Positions 17,624 through 25,484 of a stretch of 48,276 nucleotides of DNA are shown here, piece by piece. Each line of letters starts with the position of its first letter. Within the stretch, counting starts at the first letter, position 1. The DNA comes from Bacteroidota bacterium. GTDB taxonomy: Bacteria > Bacteroidota > Bacteroidia > Flavobacteriales > Flavobacteriaceae. The stretch lies in the NCBI GenBank assembly GCA_012522045.1, contig JAAYLC010000131.1, positions 1 to 48,276 on the forward strand. The letters are read 5' to 3'. A program made the translations under genes and the position numbers. A model generated the notes under the pieces. The model was given only the letters and a program-made list of their open reading frames with translations, did not search any database and was not told where the DNA came from.

Positions 17624-19657
17624 GTGGATACACCAACAAGTTTTTATATCATTATCGCCGGAATAATATCATTTATTCTGGCATTTTTGATGTATAGATA
17701 CAATTCAAAAATAACAGGGAATCTTCGTTGGATTTTACTGACACTTCGATTTTTGGCGTTATTTGCATTGGGTATTCTGATTATCAATCCGACTTTTAAG
17801 AACACCACCGGTTATTTGGAAAAACCACAACTTCCGGTTTTGATTGATAACTCGGCTTCTATAAAACACTTGGATTTTGCAGATAAAGCAAAAGCTTTAT
17901 ACCATCAATTGAGAAATCACAGTGAATTAAATGACAAATTTGATATTTCTTATTATTCATTTGGAACAAGGCTCCAATCTGTTGATTCTTTTAGTTTTGA
18001 TGAGAATAATACCAATATTGCTTCTGCGCTTAAAACGACCCTAAATCTTTATAAAAATCAAGTAGCACCTATTGTTCTTATTACAGATGGAAATCAAACA
18101 TTTGGAACGGATTACGAATTTGTGGTTTCCAAATCTAAAAATCAGATTCTTCCTGTAATTTTAGGTGATTCAATTGTTTATCCGGATTTGAAAATTGAAC
18201 AGCTCAATACCAATCGCTATACTTTTTTGAAAAATAAATTTCCGGTGGAAGTCATTGTATCATACAATGCTTCTGAAGAAGTTGCGTCTGAATTGATTAT
18301 TCATCACAACGAAACGGTTGTATACAAACAACCCTTATCATTTTCCAAGAACAAGAATTCACATCTTGTAAATTTCACACTTCCGGCAGAACGGGTCGGT
18401 GTTCAAAAATATCAAGCGACTTTAACTCCGCTTAATGAAGAACGAAACACAACGAACAACACCAAGTCTTTTGCCGTTGAAGTTATCGATCAAGCCACAC
18501 AGGTGTTGATGATAAGCAATATGTCGCATCCGGATATCGGTACATTCAAACGTGCAGTTACAAGCAATGAGCAACGCACTTTTGATTTATTAAAACCGGG
18601 AGAAGCCATAGAAGTTCTTGAAGATTATCAACTTGTGGTTTTATATCAACCGGATCATACTTTTGGAAATATTTTTAATCAGCTGGAAACGATTGGTAAA
18701 AATTATTTAATTATCACGGGGCACCACACCGATTGGAATTCATTAAATCGCTTTCAACCTCACTTCCGCAAAAATATTTCTCAAAGTACCGAACTAGTTC
18801 AAGGAAGTTTAAATGAAAGTTATAGTGCTTTTGCGATTGAAGATATAGGTTTTTCAGATTTTCCACCACTTTATTCAACTTTTGGAAATATTGAAATTCA
18901 AGGAAACTATCAGACGATCATAAATCAGACTGTCAATGGATTAAACAATGAAAATCCGCTTTTGGCAACTTTAGAAAGTTCAAATTATCGGTATGCACTT
19001 TGGGACGGTGATGGTTTTTGGCGATGGAGAGCAAAGAGTTTCAGAGACGTTGGTGATTTTCAAAAATTTGATGATTTTATTGGAAATATTATACAGTATT
19101 TAGCTTCTCAAAAAAAACGAGAAAGATTGGAAGTAACTGCCGAAAACTTTTATTATAACAACAGACCGATAAAAATCTTTGCTCAATTTTTTGATAAAAA
19201 TTATGTTTTTGATGCGCGTGCAACCCTTCAAATTCGAATTAAAAATATAGAAACTGAAGAAGAAAAGGTTTTTCCGATGTTGCTTCGGTCCAATTTTTAT
19301 GAAGTAGATTTAGGAAATTTAGAAGCGGGAGAATACAGTTATACCGTTTTTTTAACTGATGAACCACTTTCTAAAAATGGACTTTTTTCTGTTCTTGATT
19401 TTGACATGGAGAAGCAATTTTTAAATGCCAACATCGCTAAACTTCAACGTGTTGCACAAAATACTTCCGGCGAAGTTTTTTATGCAAATCAAGGAGCGGA
19501 TTTAATTCAAAAATTATTAAATGACGATTCTTTTAAAACTATCAAAAGAACAGAAGTTTCAACTACTCCATTGATTGACTGGAAATACTTGTTAGGCTTG
19601 ATAATTCTGTTTCTAACTGCCGAATGGTTTCTTCGGAAATACAACGGCTTAATTTGA
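17624..19657 (+). CDS. Membrane protein with VWA-like domain (BatA/aerotolerance-like)
   Basis: A 677-residue protein starting at GTG. Two N-terminal membrane helices (residues about 7-24 and 37-55) precede a von Willebrand A-like domain with a MIDAS-type Asp75-x-Ser77-x-Ser79 motif in VLIDNSASI, and VLITDGNQTFG further on. A large extracytoplasmic region follows, then a C-terminal membrane helix (LLGLIILFLTAEWFL) and short tail. The plan matches Bacteroidota proteins related to BatA/BatB but without a partner MoxR ATPase nearby. Function is unknown; envelope assembly is possible. It ends exactly where the convergent symporter gene ends, with no spacer. Confidence 0.8.
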   Translation: MDTPTSFYIIIAGIISFILAFLMYRYNSKITGNLRWILLTLRFLALFALGILIINPTFKNTTGYLEKPQLPVLIDNSASIKHLDFADKAKALYHQLRNHSELNDKFDISYYSFGTRLQSVDSFSFDENNTNIASALKTTLNLYKNQVAPIVLITDGNQTFGTDYEFVVSKSKNQILPVILGDSIVYPDLKIEQLNTNRYTFLKNKFPVEVIVSYNASEEVASELIIHHNETVVYKQPLSFSKNKNSHLVNFTLPAERVGVQKYQATLTPLNEERNTTNNTKSFAVEVIDQATQVLMISNMSHPDIGTFKRAVTSNEQRTFDLLKPGEAIEVLEDYQLVVLYQPDHTFGNIFNQLETIGKNYLIITGHHTDWNSLNRFQPHFRKNISQSTELVQGSLNESYSAFAIEDIGFSDFPPLYSTFGNIEIQGNYQTIINQTVNGLNNENPLLATLESSNYRYALWDGDGFWRWRAKSFRDVGDFQKFDDFIGNIIQYLASQKKRERLEVTAENFYYNNRPIKIFAQFFDKNYVFDARATLQIRIKNIETEEEKVFPMLLRSNFYEVDLGNLEAGEYSYTVFLTDEPLSKNGLFSVLDFDMEKQFLNANIAKLQRVAQNTSGEVFYANQGADLIQKLLNDDSFKTIKRTEVSTTPLIDWKYLLGLIILFLTAEWFLRKYNGLI

Positions 19658-21385
19658 TTAATTTATTTTTTGAAGGGACTTTCTGACGATCAACGCCGCA
19701 ACAATTGTAATAAGCAGCATAGAAGTAGCAAGTAAATATTTCCCGTAAATATAATTTCCAATAGCAAATAAAGCAGTATAAGTGCCGATAGTTCCGGTGA
19801 TAAATCCGAGGATTTTAAATTTAAAACCCTCAAATTTTGATTTTTTCTCGAATATCAATTCATTAAAACTTTCAATTTTTTCAGCTTTGGAAGGTTTGGT
19901 TAAAAAAGTTACGACTATCCATCCAAAAGTTGTAATTGCTACGCTTAAAACCAATTGCCAATGAACAGGAAGCGTTATCCACGGTGCGTCTGATTTATTA
20001 TTTATAAAAAAGAAAACAGAAATTACAAATGAAATAACCATGGCGGCTATCTCACTATAAGGGTTGATTCTTTCCCAAAACCAACGAAGGATAAAAAGCA
20101 AACCGGTTCCGGCACCGATGGTTAAGAGAATATTGAACCCATCTCTGGCTTCATCTAAAACCAACGCAAGAAGTGATGCAAAAATCATCATCAACACCGT
20201 GGACAATCGCCCGATAAAAACTTGTTCTTTATTTCCGGCATTTTTTCTGAGAAACCGAATATAGAAATCATTGACCACATAAGAACTTCCCCAATTTAAA
20301 TGAGTTGAAATGGTGCTCATAAATGCAGCTATCAATGAAGTAATTACGATTCCGAGTAATCCCGCCGGAAGGAATGTCAACATTGCTGGATAGGATAAAT
20401 CGTCTTTGACAAATGAAGGATCCAGATGGGGAAAAGCCACGCGTAAACTTTCCAAATCCGGATAAACAATAAGTGAAGCAAATCCCACGAGAATCCACGG
20501 CCACGGACGTAGCGCATAATGCACAAAATTGAAGAAAAGCGTTGCCCAAACTGCATTTTTTTCATCTTTTGCGGCAAGCATTCGTTGTGCAATATAGCCG
20601 CCACCTCCGGGTTCAGCACCGGGATACCACACGCTCCACCACTGCACAGCCAGAGGAATTATCAATAAAGGAATCACTAATTCCGGATTGGAAAAATCAG
20701 GTAACATGGAAGTTTTTTCGGCAACTTCAGGAGCAGCCAGTAATTTTCTAACTCCTCCGATTTCCGGCAGTTGCACCAAATAAACGGCAGCCCAAATACT
20801 TCCTATCATCGCAATCAAAAATTGTACAAAATCCGTCAATAAGACGCCCTTCAAACCTCCCAATGCCGAATAGATAATCACAACAGGAGTGGAGATGAGC
20901 AAAACTTCGACAGCGGATAATCCGAACATTACATGCCCTATCTTTAAGGCAGCCAGACACACGTTTGCCATGATGACGATATTGAAAAACACTCCGAGAT
21001 ATAACGCACGAAAACCTCTTAAAAAAGCCGCGCTTTTTCCACTGTAACGGAGTTCGTAAAATTCTAAATCGGTTGTGATTCCACTGCGTCTCCACAGTTT
21101 TGAATAGAAAAAAACAGTTAACATTCCCGTTAAGAGAAAACTCCACCAAATCCAATTTCCCGAGACGCCTTCTTGTCGAATTAGTCCGGCGACAAAATTG
21201 GGGGTATCTGCTGCAAAAGTCGTGGCAACCATACTGACACCCAGCAGCCACCAAGGCATATTACGATTTGAAAGAAAAAAAGATTCTGAATCTTTCCCGG
21301 ATTGTTTTGCGACAACTAAACCGATAATTAAAAACAAAAGAAGTATTCCTCCAATAATAAACCAATCTAATGCAGTGAGTTGCAT
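19658..21385 (-). CDS. Sodium:solute symporter (SSS family)
   Basis: A 575-residue integral membrane protein with about 13-15 hydrophobic segments. The N-terminal LTALDWFIIGGILLLFLIIG helix is followed by the charged SGKDSESFFLSNRNMPWWLLGVSMVATTFAADTPNF block, which is diagnostic of the SSS/SGLT family. The helix with GIVITSLIAAFMSTISTHLNWGSSYVVNDFY carries the conserved Ser/Thr sodium-site region. The substrate cannot be predicted; family members carry sugars, amino acids, nucleosides or vitamins. Its stop codon abuts that of the convergent VWA gene. Confidence 0.92.
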   Translation of the reverse strand: MQLTALDWFIIGGILLLFLIIGLVVAKQSGKDSESFFLSNRNMPWWLLGVSMVATTFAADTPNFVAGLIRQEGVSGNWIWWSFLLTGMLTVFFYSKLWRRSGITTDLEFYELRYSGKSAAFLRGFRALYLGVFFNIVIMANVCLAALKIGHVMFGLSAVEVLLISTPVVIIYSALGGLKGVLLTDFVQFLIAMIGSIWAAVYLVQLPEIGGVRKLLAAPEVAEKTSMLPDFSNPELVIPLLIIPLAVQWWSVWYPGAEPGGGGYIAQRMLAAKDEKNAVWATLFFNFVHYALRPWPWILVGFASLIVYPDLESLRVAFPHLDPSFVKDDLSYPAMLTFLPAGLLGIVITSLIAAFMSTISTHLNWGSSYVVNDFYIRFLRKNAGNKEQVFIGRLSTVLMMIFASLLALVLDEARDGFNILLTIGAGTGLLFILRWFWERINPYSEIAAMVISFVISVFFFINNKSDAPWITLPVHWQLVLSVAITTFGWIVVTFLTKPSKAEKIESFNELIFEKKSKFEGFKFKILGFITGTIGTYTALFAIGNYIYGKYLLATSMLLITIVAALIVRKSLQKIN

Positions 21386-21453
21386 AAATTTTATTTAATA
21401 AATGATATCAAAATAACTTTTTTCAAAACTAAAATTAAAAATGGTTTCTTCCT

Positions 21454-21903
21454 TTATGAACTGAGTGCATTGTAATAGTTTTTCGATTGGTTCTTGTCTG
21501 AATCATCCGTTATCTCAAACAGTTGGATGTTATCTTTTATCAGTTCTTTAATCAAATGTATCATTCGTTTGTTTAAGGATGAGGAATTCAAACTATAAAC
21601 AGTGTATTCTTTTGTCGTAAATAATCCGATGACAATCCCTCGGATTACATTTAAAAATTTAAAATCCTTTTGAAATGCTGTATCAATATAATCCAACTTT
21701 TTTTCGGCAGAAAGTTTAAAAAAATAATTTTTATGGTTTTTGATATAGTTATTAAAGGAATTTAGCAAAAGTTCTTCTTGAACAAGAATTAAAGGTCTCA
21801 ACACTTGATTCTGAAAAGATTCTTCAGAACTTGTAGTGGATAAAGTTTTTACAGATTCAATTTTGGGTCTGAGCTTTAAAAGAAGGTCATCTCGTGTTTC
21901 CAT
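21454..21903 (-). CDS. Conserved helical protein of Flavobacteriia, function unknown
   Basis: A 149-residue, mostly helical soluble protein without a signal peptide. It begins METRDDLLLKLRPKIES and contains QVLRPLILVQEELLL, KLDYIDTAFQKDFKF and IRGIVIGLFTTKEYTVY. I recall similar flavobacterial proteins carried under the name glyoxalase, but nothing resembling a glyoxalase metal site (paired His/Glu in beta-alpha-beta-beta-beta modules) is visible. It is 68 bases upstream, in transcription order, of the symporter gene and may be co-transcribed with it. Confidence 0.7.
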   Translation of the reverse strand: METRDDLLLKLRPKIESVKTLSTTSSEESFQNQVLRPLILVQEELLLNSFNNYIKNHKNYFFKLSAEKKLDYIDTAFQKDFKFLNVIRGIVIGLFTTKEYTVYSLNSSSLNKRMIHLIKELIKDNIQLFEITDDSDKNQSKNYYNALSS

Positions 21904-22008
21904 AATGAGAGTTTTATGAAATTTACAGAATATATAAAGGAATAAAAAGCATAATAGCAGAAGTTATGCACGGGGTTGTCAACAATTTTAATAATAATTT
22001 TTTAAGCG

Positions 22009-22016
22009 TATTTTTG
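22009..22016 (+). promoter_or_regulatory. -7 element upstream of nnr
   Basis: TATTTTTG is a perfect TAnnTTTG match, 29 bases before the nnr ATG. No TTG lies at the right spacing upstream. Confidence 0.4.
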
Positions 22017-22045
22017 ATTTCGTATCTCTTTAAACGAACCAATCC

Positions 22046-23566
22046 ATGAATGTCCTTTCAGATAAACAAATAAAACAAGCCGATGCATATACCATTCGCA
22101 ATCAGAATATTTCTTCAGAAGCGTTAATGGAACGTGCAGCAACTAAGATATTTCAGTGGATTAGTGAAAATTATCCTTCAGATTCAATCGAAGAAGTTAT
22201 TCTATTTTGCGGTTCCGGAAACAATGGGGGAGATGGACTGGCTGTGGGAAGAATGTTGTTTGAAGCCGGCTACAAAATCAAAATTTATATTTTAGATTTT
22301 AAAGAAAAGTATACTTCTGACTTTAAAAGTAATTTTCAAAAATTAGAAGCAAGAAATATTCCTGTATATCGAATATTTTCTGAAAAAGATTTTCCGAAGA
22401 TTGATGAAAAAATGCTTGTTGTAGATTCTATATTCGGAGTAGGTTTAAATAGAACTCCGGATTCTTGGATAAAAAAATTGATACAACATCTGAATACCTC
22501 AAAAGCAATTAAAATTTCAATTGACATGCCTTCGGGTTTGTTTTCAAATGCTCCGGTAACGGATTTTAATACTGTTGTGAAATCCTCAGTAATTCTTACG
22601 TTTCAGTGTCCGAAATTTTCTTTTTTTCTTCCTGAAAATGCTGAAATAATTCAGCATGTGGAAGTGTTGGATATAAATTTGGATTAAGATTTCATACAAT
22701 CTCTGACACCGCTTGCAAAGCTGGTTACATTAAACGAAGCAACACAACTTATAAAAAATCGCGAAAAATTTTCTCACAAAGGAACCTATGGTCATGTGGC
22801 AGTTATCGGAGGAAGACACGGAATGATAGGTGCAGCTTATTTGACAGCAAAAGCAGCATACAGATCAGGGGGTGGAAAAGTTACTGTAGTCGTACCAAAA
22901 TGTGGTTACCAAATTATCCAAACGACACTTCCTGAAGCATTGGTAATTACCGATAGTGATCAAAATGAGCATTCTAAAATAGAAGTAAAAGCGGAAGAAT
23001 ATTCTACAATTGCTGTGGGAATGGGAATGGGGAATTCAAAAAAATCAAGTGCTGCTTTTCTCACGTTCTTAAAAAGTTGCCGTAAACCGTTGGTAATCGA
23101 TGCAGACGGTCTTAATATTTTAGCCGAACAACCCGAATTTTTAAATTTAATCCCGGAGCAGTCCATTCTCACGCCACATCCCAAAGAATTGGAACGGTTG
23201 ATTGGAAAATGGAAAAATGATTTCGATAAAATTGAGAAAGTAAAAGCGTTTTCTAAAAAGTTGAATGTCATTGTCGTGTTAAAAGGAGCACATACAATGA
23301 CCATTTACAAAGACAAAATTTTTATTAATTCCACAGGGAATCCCGGGATGGCAACTGCCGGATCGGGCGATGTGTTAAGCGGAATTATTGCCGGATTGTT
23401 AGCTCAAGATTACACACCTATCATTGCTGCATATCTCGGCGTTTACCTACACGGAATGGCAGGCGATATAGCAAGCGAAAAAATCGGAGAACATGCGTTA
23501 ATGGCAAGTGACTTGATTGATAATTTGGGAGTGGCTTTTAAAAAAATAAAAAACCACATCATTTGA
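22046..23566 (+). pseudogene. nnr: Bifunctional NAD(P)H-hydrate repair enzyme Nnr, interrupted by in-frame TAA
   Basis: Nnr repairs hydrated NAD(P)H: the N-terminal epimerase interconverts R and S forms and the C-terminal ADP-dependent dehydratase restores NAD(P)H. The frame covers 506 codons plus stop, the family's usual length. The N-domain has FCGSGNNGGDGLAVGRML, DSIFGVGLNR and SIDMPSGLF. Codon 214 (22685-22687) is TAA just after VLDINLD, in the linker, where relatives usually have an acidic residue, so GAA to TAA fits. In the same frame come FSHKGTYGHVAVIGG, ILTPHPKELERL, VLKGAHT and GNPGMATAGSGDVLSGIIAGLL of the dehydratase. The stop falls between domains, so a free epimerase is made; the dehydratase would need re-initiation, for example at the GTG at 22796. 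Confidence 0.9.
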
Positions 23567-23581
23567 AAAACAATGTGGTTT
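23551..23581 (-). terminator. Hairpin terminator between nnr and fumC
   Basis: AAACCACAT (23551-23559) and ATGTGGTTT (23573-23581) form a 9-base stem overlapping the nnr stop codon. Read on the minus strand the hairpin is followed by a T-rich run, so it mainly ends the fumC transcript. Confidence 0.7.
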
Positions 23582-23604
23582 AAGAAGGGTAATTTAAACT
23601 AAAA

Positions 23605-24990
23605 TTAAATCATATCTTCCGGACGTACCCAACGATCAAAATCTTCTTCGGATACATATCCTAATCGCACTGCTTCTTCTTTTAAGGTAGTCCCGTTTTT
23701 ATGAGCTGCATTTGCTATTTCTGCCGCTTTGTAATAACCGATTTTTGTATTTAAAGCGGTAACCAACATCAGGCTGTTATCAAGTTGTTTTTTAATAATT
23801 TCATGATTCGGTTCAATTCCTTGTGCACAATGGATATCAAAGGAAACACATGCATCTCCGAGAAGTTGTGCAGATTCAAGGAAATTAACAGCCATCATGG
23901 GTTTAAACACATTGAGTTCAAAATGCCCTTGCATGCCACCTACAGAAATGGCAACGTCATTCCCCATCACTTGTGCACAAACCATGGTGATGGCTTCCGC
24001 CTGAGTAGGATTCACTTTTCCGGGCATTATCGATGAACCCGGTTCATTTGCAGGAATGATGATTTCTCCGATTCCGCTTCGTGGACCACTTGCCAATAAA
24101 CGTATGTCATTTGCTATTTTATTGATGGAAACGGCTAATTGTTTTAGCGCCCCGTGAGATTCTACAAAAGCATCATGAGCAGCAAGTGCTTCAAACTTGT
24201 TTTTTGCAGTTATAAAAGGTAAATTAGTAAACTTTGCAATGTATTCTGCAACTTTGATATCATAACCTTCCGGAGTGTTTAGTCCGGTTCCGACAGCTGT
24301 CCCTCCCAATGCCAATTCGGCCAAGTGCGGCAGGGTGTTTTTTAATGCAACAAGTCCATGTTCCAGTTGAGAGGCATACCCACTAAATTCTTGTCCTAAA
24401 GTTAGCGGAGTTGCGTCCATCAAATGCGTACGTCCGATTTTTACAACATCTTTAAATTCTTCAGCTTTGGATGCAAGTGTTTTGTGCAATTGCTCAATTC
24501 CGGGAATGGTAACTTCAATTAATTTTTTATAAGCCGCAATGTGCATTGCAGTAGGGAAGGTGTCATTGGAAGACTGAGATTTGTTGACATCGTCATTGGG
24601 TTGAATGGTTTTTTCACCTTCTCCGATTATTTTTCCGGCAAGTTGATGCGCCCGATTAGCAATAACTTCATTGACATTCATATTGCTTTGAGTACCGCTT
24701 CCTGTCTGCCATACCACCAAAGGAAATTGATCGTCGTGTTTTCCTTCAAGAATTTCATCGCAAACGGCTGCGATAGCGTCTTTTTTTTCTTTAGAAAGCA
24801 CTCCTAAATCATAATTTGTGTGTGCTGCAGCTTTTTTAAGATACGCAAAACCATAGATTATTTCTAAAGGCATGGAAGCTTTGGGACCGATTTTGAAATT
24901 TTCAAGAGAACGTGTAGTTTGGGCACCCCAGAGTTTATCTGCGGGAACTTTTACTTCGCCCATAGTGTCTTTTTCTATTCTGTATTGCAT
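23605..24990 (-). CDS. fumC: Class II fumarate hydratase
   Basis: Interconverts fumarate and malate in the TCA cycle without an iron-sulfur cluster. The 461-residue protein is intact and collinear with Fum[79 protein letters not shown], and the mobile loop [16 protein letters not shown] with the catalytic Ser. The C-terminus reads [10 protein letters not shown]. Expression is likely driven by the promoter seen just upstream, which sits inside a 10-base direct repeat. Confidence 0.96.
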   Translation of the reverse strand: MQYRIEKDTMGEVKVPADKLWGAQTTRSLENFKIGPKASMPLEIIYGFAYLKKAAAHTNYDLGVLSKEKKDAIAAVCDEILEGKHDDQFPLVVWQTGSGTQSNMNVNEVIANRAHQLAGKIIGEGEKTIQPNDDVNKSQSSNDTFPTAMHIAAYKKLIEVTIPGIEQLHKTLASKAEEFKDVVKIGRTHLMDATPLTLGQEFSGYASQLEHGLVALKNTLPHLAELALGGTAVGTGLNTPEGYDIKVAEYIAKFTNLPFITAKNKFEALAAHDAFVESHGALKQLAVSINKIANDIRLLASGPRSGIGEIIIPANEPGSSIMPGKVNPTQAEAITMVCAQVMGNDVAISVGGMQGHFELNVFKPMMAVNFLESAQLLGDACVSFDIHCAQGIEPNHEIIKKQLDNSLMLVTALNTKIGYYKAAEIANAAHKNGTTLKEEAVRLGYVSEEDFDRWVRPEDMI

Positions 24991-25041
24991 AAGTTATAAT
25001 ATATTAGGGATTAAGTTAATATAAAGTCGTGAATTTTAAAA

Positions 25042-25082
25042 CTGCAAAGTTAGTCAAAACCTATCACAGCACCTGCAAAGTT
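25042..25082 (-). promoter_or_regulatory. fumC promoter embedded in a 10-base direct repeat
   Basis: On the minus strand TTTG (25079-25076) is followed after 23 bases by TAACTTTG (25052-25045), a perfect -7. Both elements lie within two copies of AACTTTGCAG (25051-25042 and 25082-25073), 31 bases apart, close to three helical turns. Confidence 0.5.
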
Positions 25083-25139
25083 GTTAAATTCTTGTTTATA
25101 ATTTTTTTAAATTCATTAGCTGCCAAATAAAAAAAACTT

Positions 25140-25147
25140 TATATTTG
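25140..25147 (+). promoter_or_regulatory. -7 element upstream of a small membrane protein gene
   Basis: TATATTTG is a perfect TAnnTTTG, 26 bases before the ATG of the next small gene. A weak TTAG lies about 20 bases upstream. Confidence 0.45.
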
Positions 25148-25173
25148 ACAAAAAATAAATAATCTACATTCTT

Positions 25174-25338
25174 ATGTTTACCTTCAGTGAATTTTTAGGT
25201 TTTTTACTCGTAATGATTATAGTTACTATGGGCTTCTGGTTGTTAATCTTCTTAGTAGGGTTATTGCCTTATTGGATCGGGGGCGCACTTCGGGAGCGAA
25301 TGAAGGAACGTAAAGCAGAAAAAGAATTAAATTCGTAA
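25174..25338 (+). CDS. Small membrane protein, 54 residues
   Basis: The frame runs from an ATG behind a perfect -7 element to TAA and is followed by two terminators, which supports a real gene. It has a hydrophobic stretch of about 30 residues (FLLVMIIVTMGFWLLIFLVGLL, written in part) and a basic, hydrophilic end (LRERMKERKAEKELNS). This suggests one long or two short membrane helices with the C-terminus in the cytoplasm by the positive-inside rule. I do not recognise a family. Confidence 0.65.
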   Translation: MFTFSEFLGFLLVMIIVTMGFWLLIFLVGLLPYWIGGALRERMKERKAEKELNS

Positions 25339-25369
25339 CATAATATATTTAAATTAATTTTCTTGGAAG

Positions 25370-25397
25370 ACCACTTTCATTACTGGAAGTGGTTTTT
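25370..25397 (+). terminator. Intrinsic terminator after the small membrane protein gene
   Basis: ACCACTTTC (25370-25378), loop ATTACT, GGAAGTGGT (25385-25393), one G-T pair, then TTTT. Confidence 0.7.
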
Positions 25398-25429
25398 CCA
25401 TTTCATAAAGGTGTATTGAAATGCCGATA

Positions 25430-25465
25430 AAAAAATCCCGAGAATAAAAATTCTCGGGATTTTTT
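25430..25465. terminator. Strong bidirectional terminator
   Basis: AATCCCGAGAAT and ATTCTCGGGATT form a perfect 12-base stem with an AAAA loop, flanked by A-runs and T-runs. It lies between the convergent small gene and the TonB receptor gene. Confidence 0.85.
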
Positions 25466-25484
25466 AAATTTTTAGAATTTATTT

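Noticed and set aside
21454-21903. Glyoxalase
   Set aside because: The sequence is helical with no metal-binding beta-alpha-beta-beta-beta pattern.
21964-21990. DnaA-box-like TTATGCACG near an AT-rich stretch, as a replication origin
   Set aside because: Only one imperfect box is present, there is no cluster, and no dnaA, dnaN or gidA gene is nearby.
148-23566. Genetic code change with TAA or TAG read as sense
   Set aside because: TAA ends most genes in the window at the expected family length, for example sucD and efp, and intact genes have no internal stops. General reassignment does not fit; at most a weak suppressor could exist.
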